Shown in pieces: positions 47,475 to 56,433 of a DNA stretch of 64,000 nucleotides. A program made the position numbers and the translations under genes. The notes beneath the pieces are model-generated. The model saw only the letters and a program-made list of their open reading frames with translations, made no database searches and had not been told where the DNA came from. This stretch comes from Leptospira neocaledonica. GTDB taxonomy: Bacteria > Spirochaetota > Leptospiria > Leptospirales > Leptospiraceae. The stretch's first letter is position 1, and every line of letters starts with the position of its first letter. The stretch lies in the NCBI RefSeq assembly GCF_002812205.1, contig NZ_NPEA01000005.1, forward strand, positions 388,737 through 452,736. Reading direction: 5' to 3'.

Positions 47475-48077
47475 ATGATCGAAACCGATAATCCTCATCG
47501 CAAACAAACCGTACGAGAAAAAGAAATCCAGCTTCTAAAACGGATCAAAGAAGGGGATGACAAGGCATATATAGAGCTTACCGGCCCTTATAGGGAGAGA
47601 TTATACAGAAAAGCTGTCTCTATGGTAAAAGATGGGGATGACGCAGAGGATATCGTCCAAGATGCCCTGATCTCAGGATACCGCTCTATACGCAATTTTA
47701 GGGCAGAATCCGGGGTTTATACCTGGCTATACCGTATCGTGGTCAATAAATCCAAGGACCTTCTGGCTAAAAGAAAGAGGGCCAGGGAAAATTCCATGGA
47801 CGATTCGGAGTTCCAGGTCACTGACGATCGTATCAGCTTCGAAAAAAAAGTAGAACTTTCCGACGAGAGTAACTATCTAATCAACAAAATCAACGAACTC
47901 GAGGATATATACAAAGAAGTCATCGAGCTCCGGTATTTCGAGGAAATGTCCTATTCACAAATAGCAGAGATCCTCGGAACTAATATCGGAACAGTCAAAA
48001 GCCGGCTCTTTAAGGCAAAGGAATTTTTGAAACATCTGATTATGAAAGATGGAAAGAGCGAAGGCTTTTTTAGGTAG
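47475..48077 (+). CDS. ECF-type sigma-70 family RNA polymerase sigma factor
   Basis: 200 residues. Region 2: DKAYIELTGPYRERLYRKAV, DGDDAEDIVQDALISGYRSI and RNFRAESGVYTWLYRIVVNKSKD. Region 4: DIYKEVIELRYFEEMSYSQIAEILG and GTVKSRLFKAKEFL. No region 1 or 3, so it is an ECF-type factor. The next gene starts seven bases later and encodes a single-TM protein, the usual position of an anti-sigma factor. Confidence 0.94.
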   Translation: MIETDNPHRKQTVREKEIQLLKRIKEGDDKAYIELTGPYRERLYRKAVSMVKDGDDAEDIVQDALISGYRSIRNFRAESGVYTWLYRIVVNKSKDLLAKRKRARENSMDDSEFQVTDDRISFEKKVELSDESNYLINKINELEDIYKEVIELRYFEEMSYSQIAEILGTNIGTVKSRLFKAKEFLKHLIMKDGKSEGFFR

Positions 48078-48083
48078 TAAGGT

Positions 48084-48650
48084 ATGGAAAAACAAACAAG
48101 TAAACAACAGAGCACGAAATTCGGCTTCTCGACGATTTTTCAAAAGGAAGATCCGGATCATGTTAAATTAGAAAATTCTTTGGTTCGAGCAGTCTCCGAA
48201 CTACGAACGGAACAGATGAAGGATATCAGCCTCTCCAAGGACTTCAATCTTAGATTAGAAAATCTACTCAAAGATGTCCGTTTCGATGAAGAAACTTCTT
48301 GGTCCAAGTTTTCCCGCAGTTTTGTCTGGAATCGTTCCTTCCAATACTCTCTCAGTGCAGCTCTTGCAATCCTAGTTCTCGCAGTCACAGTCGGTCGCTT
48401 CTCTTCTTCTAACGAAACAAGTTTGGCAGAAAGGTCCGGAACTCTTACAGTAGGCGAAGACCGCGAATTCGTGGATCTTCCTTCTTCTGCAAGAGTCGAT
48501 GTGGATCTGAATTCACGTCATCTTCTGGAAATTTCCAAAAATCCCCAAGCTTCTAAAACTTTAGGTTCTTTAGAGCAATACTTTATTGAAAAGGGTGATT
48601 ATAGAACTGCTCAAGAAATCCGCCACGTTTTGGAATCAGCTACCAAATAA
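48084..48650 (+). CDS. Single-TM protein, putative anti-sigma factor
   Basis: 188 residues: a charged cytoplasmic N-terminus of about 90 residues, one membrane helix (FQYSLSAALAILVLAVTVGRF) and an extracytoplasmic tail. This topology and its place directly behind an ECF sigma gene fit an anti-sigma factor, but no zinc-binding HxxxCxxC motif is present. The assignment therefore rests mostly on position and topology. Confidence 0.7.
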   Translation: MEKQTSKQQSTKFGFSTIFQKEDPDHVKLENSLVRAVSELRTEQMKDISLSKDFNLRLENLLKDVRFDEETSWSKFSRSFVWNRSFQYSLSAALAILVLAVTVGRFSSSNETSLAERSGTLTVGEDREFVDLPSSARVDVDLNSRHLLEISKNPQASKTLGSLEQYFIEKGDYRTAQEIRHVLESATK

Positions 48651-48652
48651 TT

Positions 48653-49735
48653 TTAACTAACTCTATAAGTTGCGGTCTTTAGTTCTTCGAATAAGACCGC
48701 AACAAGCTCGCCGGCTTTCATTTCCCTGATTAACTCTATTCCTTGTCCTGACCAAAGAGATAAGAAGTCGGACTTTCCAAGTTCTGCAGATCTTTTTCGG
48801 ATATCTCTTGTAAAAGCATTTTGAGCGGGGAAGGGTAGAATTTGCCGGGTCTCCATTTCTTTCATAAATCTATTTTCTAAACCTCTGGCGATCCTACCGG
48901 AAAATACACGAGTGGTTTTTGTTTTACGATTTTTAGAAACTAAGGCTTCTCTATAAGGTTTAGAAGTTCCCGCTTCTTCACATAATAAAAATGCTGTGCC
49001 TAATTGTGCTGCACTTGCTCCTAAAGCAAGAACCGCTACAATTCCCGCTCCGTCCATGATACCTCCTGCAGCAATCACTGGGATCTTCAAATTGTGAACT
49101 AAACTTCTTACGAGAGGAAATAATCCGATCCCAGGATCTTCTTCAGTAGAAGAGAAAATACCTCTGTGTCCGCCGGCTTCTATTCCTTGCGCCACAAGCC
49201 AATCTATGCCACTCTCTTGGGCTTGGAGCCCTTCTTCTAATGTTGTGGCTGTTCCGCAGGTAATGATCCGATTCTTTCTACATTCTTGAATATAATCAGA
49301 AGATAGAAGCCCGAAAGTAAAACTGAACACTTCCGGTTTTTGGCTTAACATCGCTTCGAATTGTAGATCAAAATCCAAAGCATAAGGGGGATCAATTTTA
49401 GGTGTAGGAACTCCTAACTCTTCTCTATACTTTTTTGTGGCTTCAATTGCCAGATTGATTTGATCAGCACTGAGTTCTGGAGTTTTCGCAGGCACAAAAA
49501 GATTCACTGCAATTGGTTTGGAAGTTAGGCTTCTCGTTTTTTGGATGATCTGAACGATCTGTTCCGGTGCCTCGTAAGCGAGTCCCAGAGATCCAAGTCC
49601 ACCCGCATTAGAAACTGCAGAAATCAATTCAGGAGTAGAAGGGCCACCTGCCAATGGAGAAAGAATGAGAGGGCCTTTTAAGCCCAGTGCTTTTAGAATA
49701 GGATTTTCGAGAGCCAAAATATTCTCCCTCTGCAC
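48653..49735 (-). CDS. Nitronate monooxygenase-like FMN enzyme
   Basis: 360 residues with a TIM-barrel pattern: GPLILSPLAGGPSTPELISAVSNAGGLGSLG, the TCGTATTLEEGLQAQESGIDWLVAQGIEAGGHRG nucleotide segment split by the conserved His, and IPVIAAGGIMDGAGIVAVLALGASAAQLGTAFL. These are characteristic of nitronate monooxygenases (formerly 2-nitropropane dioxygenases). The FabK enoyl-reductase relatives share the fold, so the substrate is not certain. Confidence 0.9.
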   Translation of the reverse strand: MQRENILALENPILKALGLKGPLILSPLAGGPSTPELISAVSNAGGLGSLGLAYEAPEQIVQIIQKTRSLTSKPIAVNLFVPAKTPELSADQINLAIEATKKYREELGVPTPKIDPPYALDFDLQFEAMLSQKPEVFSFTFGLLSSDYIQECRKNRIITCGTATTLEEGLQAQESGIDWLVAQGIEAGGHRGIFSSTEEDPGIGLFPLVRSLVHNLKIPVIAAGGIMDGAGIVAVLALGASAAQLGTAFLLCEEAGTSKPYREALVSKNRKTKTTRVFSGRIARGLENRFMKEMETRQILPFPAQNAFTRDIRKRSAELGKSDFLSLWSGQGIELIREMKAGELVAVLFEELKTATYRVS

Positions 49736-49749
49736 TTTGCAGATCTCTA

Positions 49750-50682
49750 TTAGACCTTCAGTCTTTTATGATATAAGTTCGGATCTAAAGAATCCAGGAT
49801 ACGTTTTGCTTCTTGGGCGACTTCTCCATAAAGGATCGAGGTTCTGGAATCGAGTAAAGCACAGCAGAGTTGGATCATTCTACACTTTACCTTAAATTCA
49901 GTTCCACCTTTACGTAGTCCCAAAGAGTCACGAAGTCTAAATAATTCGGAACGATATGCTTCCAATTCCTTATCGCTCATTTTACGGATCTCTTTGAACA
50001 CTCCTCTTTCGAGAAGTAGGACAGGTAATGCCTCTTTCAGTTCACCTTCTTCCTTAAATTCTTCCTTTAAGATCTGTATAGCTGAGAAGATAGGCTCTGA
50101 ACGAACAGATTCCAGTCGAACGGCACTAGGCTCTTTTAAAAAAGCTTCTCTATATAATAGGAGTCCCTGAGAATGTTGTCCGCTTAAGTAAGTACATTCC
50201 GCTCTGAAAAATAATAACTCAGGAGAAAATCTTTCCAAACCAGAAGAATCTCGAAGGACTTCGGAAGCAAGATCAGTATCTTCTGCGAGTAATAATCGAT
50301 AAGCAAGTTCTGCGATGAGTCCTGGAGAAAGAGATTGGATACCTTCCTTTCTAAGTGCGATCCGTACCTGGTCTGTGGTTTCTTGCAGAATAGAACTCAT
50401 TGCAGAATGATAGGAGAGTTCTTTTGGAAAGGATTTACTTTTATAAATGGAATCGAAGTCTTTCAGGAATTCTAATAGAAGTCCCGTTCTTTCTCTTCCT
50501 TCTTTTGTGAGATGGATCCGATCAATTCTATGATCCCAAAAAGAAGAAATATAAAACCCCGAGGCAAACTCGGGGTTTTCGGGATCTTCTTCCAATAGGG
50601 AATCGAATAAGTTTCGGGAGAGTTCGAACTCTCCTTCGGATAAATGTTTTATCGCTTCTTCGTACTTCCTGTCTTGGTCCAT
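49750..50682 (-). CDS. TPR-like hypothetical protein
   Basis: 310 residues, cytoplasmic, helical throughout. The N-terminus YEEAIKHLSEGEFELSRNLFDSLLEEDPENPEF is a TPR-like pair. The region ELLFFRAECTYLSGQHSQGLLLYREAF is another. Its ATG overlaps the hpf stop codon by one base (TGATG), so translation is coupled to hpf. A ribosome- or stress-related role is only suggested by that coupling. Confidence 0.78.
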   Translation of the reverse strand: MDQDRKYEEAIKHLSEGEFELSRNLFDSLLEEDPENPEFASGFYISSFWDHRIDRIHLTKEGRERTGLLLEFLKDFDSIYKSKSFPKELSYHSAMSSILQETTDQVRIALRKEGIQSLSPGLIAELAYRLLLAEDTDLASEVLRDSSGLERFSPELLFFRAECTYLSGQHSQGLLLYREAFLKEPSAVRLESVRSEPIFSAIQILKEEFKEEGELKEALPVLLLERGVFKEIRKMSDKELEAYRSELFRLRDSLGLRKGGTEFKVKCRMIQLCCALLDSRTSILYGEVAQEAKRILDSLDPNLYHKRLKV

Positions 50683-50969
50683 CAATGAGCGGCTTTTTTG
50701 TCGTGGTGTTTGCTTACTTGTTTTACGATCTTATCTTCTAAACCGTCTATGCAGGAATAAATATCTTTATCTTCGTGTTGTGCATTAAACTTACTTCCAT
50801 CTGCAGCTAAATTCAAATTAGCGCTAATCAACCCATGCACCTGTTCGAATGAAATTTCCATCGAAACTAACTTTTGTATATATTTAGAGACTCGTTCTAA
50901 CTTTTTTCCGGCATAATCTTCTGCCGTTCCGGAATGATCTAGATTTTTCCAATTAAAAACGATTTTCAT
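50682..50969 (-). CDS. hpf: Ribosome hibernation-promoting factor (short HPF/RaiA type)
   Basis: 95 residues, the short form without the C-terminal dimerisation domain. The pattern AEDYAGKKLERVSKYIQKLVSMEI, ANLNLAADGSKFNAQHEDKDIYSCIDGLEDKIVKQV is typical of the S30Ae family; these proteins bind the 30S decoding centre and inactivate ribosomes in stress or stationary phase. A clear GGAGG lies upstream of the start. The downstream TPR-like gene is coupled to it. Confidence 0.88.
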   Translation of the reverse strand: MKIVFNWKNLDHSGTAEDYAGKKLERVSKYIQKLVSMEISFEQVHGLISANLNLAADGSKFNAQHEDKDIYSCIDGLEDKIVKQVSKHHDKKAAH

Positions 50970-51131
50970 GTAAAGCCTCCGAAATTTTTATATATGGCTT
51001 CTCAAAGTTTTATCATAGCACGAATGCGGATCAGAAAAAACTAAAGAAACGTATTTTTGGACGGGGAAAGAAAGGGAGTCATCCCAACCCAGGAATTCCT
51101 GTAAGATTAGGATGGAAAAAATCAGAGTCAA

Positions 51132-51163
51132 ATCAAAAAAAGCGCCCGCCCCGAAAGGGGCGG
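51132..51163 (-). terminator. Rho-independent terminator of the minus-strand TPR gene
   Basis: Read on the minus strand: CCGCCCC, a TTTC loop, GGGGCGG, GCGC and then TTTTTTT. A perfect seven-pair GC stem followed by a T-run, about 45 bases after the stop of the gene at 51209. Confidence 0.9.
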
Positions 51164-51208
51164 ACCAGGGAAGTTAGAACTAGAGATGGGATGATTTCCT
51201 AGAGTTTC

Positions 51209-51670
51209 TTAGTCCTTGTTTAGAGTCAGGCTTGGCTGTTTCGCAAAAGCCAGGCTACATGCTTCCTGGTATTTTTTAAGACCTTCTTCCTCTGCGTGAA
51301 GAGCGGAATCAAGGTCACCAATCTTTTGGTATACATGGATAACTTCTTTAATGTTCTCTAAAGCTTGGCAGGATTTGCCGAGACGGAATTCGGAGATTGA
51401 TTTCAGATAAAGAACCAGAGCGTATCCGGAGCTTTCCTTATCGCCGATTTTTGTTCTCACAGCTAAGGACTGATCGTAAAAAGCGATTGCACCTTCGTAG
51501 TCCCTGGTTTTTTGTTTTAGGCTACCAAGGGCAGTAAGCTTATTTGCTAGCTGGGCTTCTGTTTCCGGTGCGTAGTTCTTGAGCGAACTTTCGATCACAT
51601 TGGTTTCAGGTTCTGCATAAATTGCAGTGGAGATGCTTAAAATTAAGGCAATTTTAATTAATTTGTTCAT
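51209..51670 (-). CDS. Exported TPR-containing small protein
   Basis: 153 residues. A signal peptide ([16 protein letters not shown]) is followed by two or three TPR units: [24 protein letters not shown] and [31 protein letters not shown]. It has its own promoter and terminator, so it is monocistronic. A periplasmic scaffold role is plausible; no specific partner is indicated. Confidence 0.8.
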   Translation of the reverse strand: MNKLIKIALILSISTAIYAEPETNVIESSLKNYAPETEAQLANKLTALGSLKQKTRDYEGAIAFYDQSLAVRTKIGDKESSGYALVLYLKSISEFRLGKSCQALENIKEVIHVYQKIGDLDSALHAEEEGLKKYQEACSLAFAKQPSLTLNKD

Positions 51671-51694
51671 CTTTTTATCTCCCAGCCGGGGCTT

Positions 51695-51723
51695 TGTATA
51701 ATATAGTGCAAAGGCCGTGCCAA
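51695..51723 (-). promoter_or_regulatory. Sigma-70-type promoter of the exported TPR gene
   Basis: On the minus strand TTGGCA, a 17-base spacer, TATACA, ending about 25 bases before the start codon, with GGGAGA as ribosome site. Spacing is ideal and both hexamers are close to consensus. Confidence 0.7.
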
Positions 51724-51895
51724 GTTTCTGGAATCTCTCCGATTTTTTATTTCTAAAGCCTGAAAATTTTCCGGAAACATGGGCCTACTATAGCCCTTTG
51801 GTTTCTGGCTGTATATGGGGAGGGGTGTAAGGAGTTCCTTCCAGCTTGTTAGGAAGTTATTAAGAGCCCCTGAGGCCGAGAAGCCCCAGAAGTTT

Positions 51896-51925
51896 TTTCA
51901 CGCAGAGGCGCTAAGACGCGGAGTT
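51896..51925. repeat. CGCAGAG-type intergenic repeat fragment
   Basis: TTCACGCAGAGGCGCTAAGA followed by CGCGGAG resembles the repeats at 40300 and (in reverse orientation) 54490-54615. It ends at the stop of the acyltransferase gene. Confidence 0.55.
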
Positions 51926-51926
51926 A

Positions 51927-52622
51927 TTAGCCAATAATTTCTTCCAATTCCGGATCTGCTGATTTTTTAGCCTGTTCGAATGGGTATTTGAGATTGGTTA
52001 GGCTTGCGATCTCATGCATACAATCATGCAGGAAATCTTCCGGGTCCATATCCGCAGTTAAATATCTAAGTTTTCCTGCACGGACTATGAAGCTCGTTCT
52101 ACGCAAAAAGCCTCTAGGTTTATATTCCAGTCCCAGGCATAGAACTGGCAGCGGTTCTTCCGGCTTTCCGACTATGAATCTGAATCCGCCGGGGCGGCCT
52201 TTTCCCATTTTATAAGGAATGGTGGTCTGTTCCGGAAAGATCACGAGCATATTGCCTTCATTGAGTACCTTCTTAGCGAATAGCAGATCGTTTTTACTTT
52301 TTCTGGGTTCCTTTCTGTTGAGAGGAATTCCTCCACAGCGAAGAAAAAAATCAAAGAACATAGGAGAAGCAAGAGAATCTTTCATGATCGCCCAGATATC
52401 CATTCTTCTATGATATAATGCTTTAGAGAGTCCCAAGGGAATATCGTCGTTTCGTTGGTGTTTGGATAAGACTAGGACCTTTCCGTTTTCAGGTACATTT
52501 TCTAATCCATAAACTTCTGCTTTATAGAATAAGGATCCATAAAGTCTTCCGAACCAGCGCAAGGCCTTTCTGGCTCTTTCTGAACTTCCTGGATGGGGCT
52601 TTTGTATATTCTTGGATGACAT
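51927..52622 (-). CDS. 1-acylglycerol-3-phosphate acyltransferase-like protein
   Basis: 231 residues. The PlsC motifs are present: the catalytic HxxxxD in LSKHQRNDDIPLG, GGIPLNRK, and FPEQTT in place of the usual FPEGT. Such enzymes add the second acyl chain in phospholipid synthesis. The frame is open 58 codons further upstream, but that extension runs through a GC-rich repeat; the ATG giving MSSKNIQKPHPG is the sensible start. It is divergent from rnpB. Confidence 0.88.
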   Translation of the reverse strand: MSSKNIQKPHPGSSERARKALRWFGRLYGSLFYKAEVYGLENVPENGKVLVLSKHQRNDDIPLGLSKALYHRRMDIWAIMKDSLASPMFFDFFLRCGGIPLNRKEPRKSKNDLLFAKKVLNEGNMLVIFPEQTTIPYKMGKGRPGGFRFIVGKPEEPLPVLCLGLEYKPRGFLRRTSFIVRAGKLRYLTADMDPEDFLHDCMHEIASLTNLKYPFEQAKKSADPELEEIIG

Positions 52623-52701
52623 TGTTGAATAAGAGGATAATTCGGGGAGAAGGTTGCAAAATAGCTGAGGTATTTTCTTTACATTTTTGCGACAGGGATC
52701 G

Positions 52702-52800
52702 CAGCGGAAATCCGGCGACGCGACATGTAATGGTGCGTCGCTGATTGGAGCGTAGAGCCCGGTCCGAGCGAAGCGAGTGAGTCGCCCGGAGCCCAAAAAA
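52702..52800. repeat. GC-rich structured intergenic repeat upstream of rnpB
   Basis: It holds a perfect hairpin GCGACGC (52715-52721)/GCGTCGC (52735-52741) and the GAGCCCGGTCCGAGCGAAGC block similar to 5029-5055. It is markedly more GC-rich than its neighbours and non-coding. Function unknown. Confidence 0.5.
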
Positions 52801-52838
52801 CGAATAGCATTTGCACGGATTTTTTCTAAACTCGTTTT

Positions 52839-53229
<391 letters not shown>

Positions 53230-53240
53230 ACTGTCATTAT

Positions 53241-53837
53241 ATGAATTTTATAAATATGGAATGGTTCACAAGAGAAGCGATCCTGGTTTTAATACTTGGA
53301 TCTGTTTTCGCTTTTTCTCTTACATATACATTCGAATATTTTATCAAACAAACAGATAAACTTCAGCTTCAAAAGAATACAAAACGTTATTTACGGCTTC
53401 CTATCTTTTATAGATTTGCAGGTTTCTTTTTGATTTTACTCGTTCCGATTGTTCTTTTGGGAGATACTTACTTTAATTTTCAGAAGAATGGGATCTTCAG
53501 TTTTCCTGATCCAATTTTGTGTTCGGTGTCATTTTTTCTTTTTTTGGTAGGAACCTTACTGATACTCTATTGTAAAAATTATAAGATCATATTGGAGCAG
53601 GATTCAATTTTGTCTCGGGGAGTTTTTCGAAAACATAAAAGGATCCTTTGGCGTGATATTAAATCTGTCCAATTCGAAAAGTCTGCCTTTTTCCTTTCGG
53701 ATAATAAAGAGAAAATAGAAGTAGTGACTCTTTTGTCTGGGTTTGAACTGTTTCTTTCTACTTTAGAAGAATCTGTTTCTTCCGACCTGTATGAAGAAGC
53801 GTTTCAAAACTATAAACAGTTTTTAAGAAAGTCCTGA
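53241..53837 (+). CDS. Hypothetical membrane protein (paralogue of next gene)
   Basis: 198 residues: an N-terminal helix (AILVLILGSVFAFSLTYTF), two further helices (FAGFFLILLVPIVLL, SVSFFLFLVGTLLILYC), then a cytoplasmic beta-rich domain (KIILEQDSILSRGVFRKHKRILWRDI) with a PH-like pattern. The next gene has the same arrangement and the same YCKNYKII/YCKNHEII and LLSGFELFLSTL/YLAGLDIFLEIL words. An ATG five codons in is an alternative start; no clear ribosome site. Family not recognised. Confidence 0.75.
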   Translation: MNFINMEWFTREAILVLILGSVFAFSLTYTFEYFIKQTDKLQLQKNTKRYLRLPIFYRFAGFFLILLVPIVLLGDTYFNFQKNGIFSFPDPILCSVSFFLFLVGTLLILYCKNYKIILEQDSILSRGVFRKHKRILWRDIKSVQFEKSAFFLSDNKEKIEVVTLLSGFELFLSTLEESVSSDLYEEAFQNYKQFLRKS

Positions 53838-53934
53838 TGTGAAATTTTTGATTTTAGAAATTATCGAAAAATATGTGACTGTCTTTAGAAGAAAAGCCAT
53901 ATATTAGAAAATTACATTATTCGAGGTAATAGAT

Positions 53935-54483
53935 TTGGATTGGATATATCATTACATTTCGGTTGAAATCGCGGGAGCTGTCTTCGGGCTTATTATTTAT
54001 TTGCTCGCGAAACAAACAAAGCCGAGAGAGGTTGAAGGAAAAATTATATTAAGACTTCCGATTATATATTGGTATTTAGCTATTTTTCTTCTTATTTTTT
54101 TATTCGGACTATTAGTTCGGGAATATTATCCTCATTTTAAAACAGGTGAGTTTAGTTTGCCATCTGATTTGGCAGTCTTTTATATTTCTTTTCCGATGAT
54201 GATTGCATCTATAATTCTACTGTTCTATTGCAAGAACCACGAAATCATTATAGATAAAAAATCTATCCAATCTTTTGGTTTGTTTAGGAATAAATCTGAA
54301 TTATCTTGGAAAGAGATTAATAAGGTAACTTTTAGTCAGTCCGCATTTCGTATCTACGGCCCAAAGGTAAAGATCGAAATTATAACTTATTTAGCTGGAT
54401 TGGATATATTTTTAGAAATTTTGCAAGAAACAGTTCCAGCAGAAATATCTAAGGAAGCTTTGAAAAAATACGAAAACTCCTGA
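53935..54483 (+). CDS. Hypothetical membrane protein (paralogue of previous gene)
   Basis: 182 residues with the same layout as the preceding protein: an N-terminal helix, two helices (WYLAIFLLIFLFGLLV, FPMMIASIILLFYC) and a PH-like domain (IIDKKSIQSFGLFRNKSELSWKEINKVTF). The start is TTG with GAGGT eight bases ahead. A tandem duplication that has diverged substantially. Function unknown; a bacterial PH-like fold is inference from the strand pattern. Confidence 0.75.
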   Translation: MDWIYHYISVEIAGAVFGLIIYLLAKQTKPREVEGKIILRLPIIYWYLAIFLLIFLFGLLVREYYPHFKTGEFSLPSDLAVFYISFPMMIASIILLFYCKNHEIIIDKKSIQSFGLFRNKSELSWKEINKVTFSQSAFRIYGPKVKIEIITYLAGLDIFLEILQETVPAEISKEALKKYENS

Positions 54484-54489
54484 TCGCTC

Positions 54490-54615
54490 TTGTTAATCTT
54501 TGCAACTCCGCGCCTCTTAGCATCAAAGTTCTAAAAAATTTGATCCGCATAGAGAGCACGGAGTTTCTATTATTGTGCTTATGACTTTTCTCAGTGCTCT
54601 CTGCTTCCACTTTGT
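54490..54615. repeat. CGCAGAG-type intergenic repeat (reverse orientation)
   Basis: Read on the minus strand it contains GCTAAGAGGCGCGGAGTTGC, CTCCGTGCTCTCTATGCGG and GCAGAGAGCACTGAG, matching the style of the repeats at 40300 and 51896. About 190 bases between genes are mostly occupied by it. Confidence 0.5.
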
Positions 54616-54673
54616 GAGCCTTAAATAAAATTCTTTCCTTTCCAGAATTGATCCCTTCGATTTTTCTAGCACT

Positions 54674-55096
54674 ATGTCTAAACCGGAAAGATACCCATAC
54701 AGCGTTCAACAAAAAGTGGCTTGGGGAGATATGGATGCCTTTGGTCATGTGAATAATGTGGTCTATGCAAGATATTTCGAAACTGCGAGGGCTTCCTATT
54801 TTGATGATATGGGTCTTTGGGAATCTCCACAGAAACCTATGGAAGGTGGACCGGTTCTCACTCATATAGAAATGGATTATAGAAAGCAGGTCCGTTTTCC
54901 GGAAACGATTGATATTTCCGTAAAATTGGAATCCGTTAAGAATAGATCTTTTTCTATCGTTTGTTCTATGTGGAATCAGACTGGGGAATGCGTGTTGACT
55001 GGAAAAGCGGAATTGTTATGGTTTAATTTTTCTACCGGAAAACCCGCGGCGATTCCAGATGTCTATAAGGAACAATTCTTCCAACAAAACAAATGA
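54674..55096 (+). CDS. Hotdog-fold acyl-CoA thioesterase (4HBT/YbgC-like)
   Basis: 140 residues. WGDMDAFGHVNNVVYARYFETARASYF is the classic 4-hydroxybenzoyl-CoA thioesterase/YbgC motif with the catalytic Asp, followed by YRKQVRFPETIDISVKLESV. Likely hydrolyses acyl-CoA; the substrate is unknown. It overlaps the SpoIIE-type gene downstream by 38 bases, indicating coupled expression. Confidence 0.92.
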   Translation: MSKPERYPYSVQQKVAWGDMDAFGHVNNVVYARYFETARASYFDDMGLWESPQKPMEGGPVLTHIEMDYRKQVRFPETIDISVKLESVKNRSFSIVCSMWNQTGECVLTGKAELLWFNFSTGKPAAIPDVYKEQFFQQNK

Positions 55097-56384
55097 AACG
55101 CCGGCAATCACAAGCGTAAAAGAATTTTTATCAGAAGAATCATTGTCGCGATTTCGTTTCGCGATGTCTCTTTTTCTTTTTTTCGCGGGATTCGGTTTGT
55201 TGTTAGGTGATCCTGCTTCGGAAGGTCTCTCCGATCCAAGATGGATGAGAGTCTCTCATGTTACATTAATTTGTATCTCCTTATTCTTAAGTTTTAAATT
55301 CGAAAATTTTAAAAAATACTGCGAATCTGTATTGCTCTTTCATTTCGCGGTGATGAGTATCCATTCATTTTATCTTTTGTATGTGAACGGTTTATATCTG
55401 GGTTATCTATTCGGATTGATCCTAGTAGTATTCAGTACGGGTGTTTCAATCAATAACCGTAGAGTATTGATACCGGTCCTTCTTCTGTTTATAGCGATCG
55501 CGTTCTTTGTGGGAATTCATGTAAAAGATCCTAAGATAGATGTAGGAATGTATTATTTTGGTCTTATATCTTCCGGAGTTTTGTCGGTTCTTGTAATCGG
55601 TTTTAGAATGAAAACATTCGAAACCTTGTTAGAAGCAGATGTACAAATGGAAAAATTCCAGGTCAATATCGAAGAAGAATTGTCCATCGCTCAGAAAACA
55701 CAAAAAAGCCTTGTGGATTTGGAATTTCCAGAAGCAGGGAGTTTTAGGATCCATTCTTATTTTAAACCTTTGGAAAGTGTGGGCGGAGATTTGATCAAAA
55801 CGAATCTAGGCAAAGAAGGGGAGCTTGACTTTTTCTTTGCAGATGCTGCAGGTCATGGAGTTTCCGCAGCAATGGTTTCCGCTATGGCGGTAATGGCTTT
55901 TAAGACGACGGCTCCTGTTGCAGAAAGTCCTTCCAAGGGTCTGACTTTGATCCACGAGTCTTTAATGACTATGATCGGCGGATTTTTTATCACCGCTGTT
56001 TATATGAGATTGGATCGAATGAAAAAAAGTCTGACCTATTCTTATGCGGGACATCATCCTGCGGTTCTAATTAAGTCTGACGGTTCGGTCCAAGAATTGG
56101 CCGGAAAAGGAACCGTGTTACTTGCACTTCCAAAATTATTCAACCGAGATTACGAAATTTTATTAGAACCCGGAGACAGGGTGATATTATTTTCTGATGG
56201 AATGTTTGAGTTTTATACTGAAGAAAAAGAATTTTTCGGTTATGAAGCGTTCATAGATCTGATCCGAGATTATACATCTCTTTCCGGAAGAGTATTTTTG
56301 GATTCTTTGGGAGAAGCGGTTCTTGGACTACATTCTTCTCCGCCTAAAGACGATATGACTATGCTATATTTGGAAGTTCTTTAA
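55059..56384 (+). CDS. Membrane SpoIIE-family PP2C-like phosphatase (second copy type)
   Basis: 441 residues: about six membrane helices in the first 190 residues, a helical linker (FQVNIEEELSIAQKTQKSLV) and a PP2C/SpoIIE domain with GGDLIKTN, FADAAGHGVSAAMVSAMAV, YAGHHPAVL and LFSDGMFEFY. The architecture equals the phosphatase at 41972 but the sequences are diverged. The 38-base overlap with the thioesterase gene makes the exact start uncertain; a TTG further in is possible. Confidence 0.88.
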   Translation: MSIRNNSSNKTNETPAITSVKEFLSEESLSRFRFAMSLFLFFAGFGLLLGDPASEGLSDPRWMRVSHVTLICISLFLSFKFENFKKYCESVLLFHFAVMSIHSFYLLYVNGLYLGYLFGLILVVFSTGVSINNRRVLIPVLLLFIAIAFFVGIHVKDPKIDVGMYYFGLISSGVLSVLVIGFRMKTFETLLEADVQMEKFQVNIEEELSIAQKTQKSLVDLEFPEAGSFRIHSYFKPLESVGGDLIKTNLGKEGELDFFFADAAGHGVSAAMVSAMAVMAFKTTAPVAESPSKGLTLIHESLMTMIGGFFITAVYMRLDRMKKSLTYSYAGHHPAVLIKSDGSVQELAGKGTVLLALPKLFNRDYEILLEPGDRVILFSDGMFEFYTEEKEFFGYEAFIDLIRDYTSLSGRVFLDSLGEAVLGLHSSPPKDDMTMLYLEVL

Positions 56385-56433
56385 ATTAAAAAACATCTTG
56401 CTCTTCTTACGGGAAGAGTTAGTATCACTGCCC

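Noticed and set aside
52623..52796. 58-codon N-terminal extension of the acyltransferase
   Set aside because: It translates the GC-rich repeat; PlsC-type proteins do not have it.
54449..54865. 138-codon minus-strand frame
   Set aside because: It overlaps an intergenic repeat and the antisense of the thioesterase gene, which has strong family motifs.
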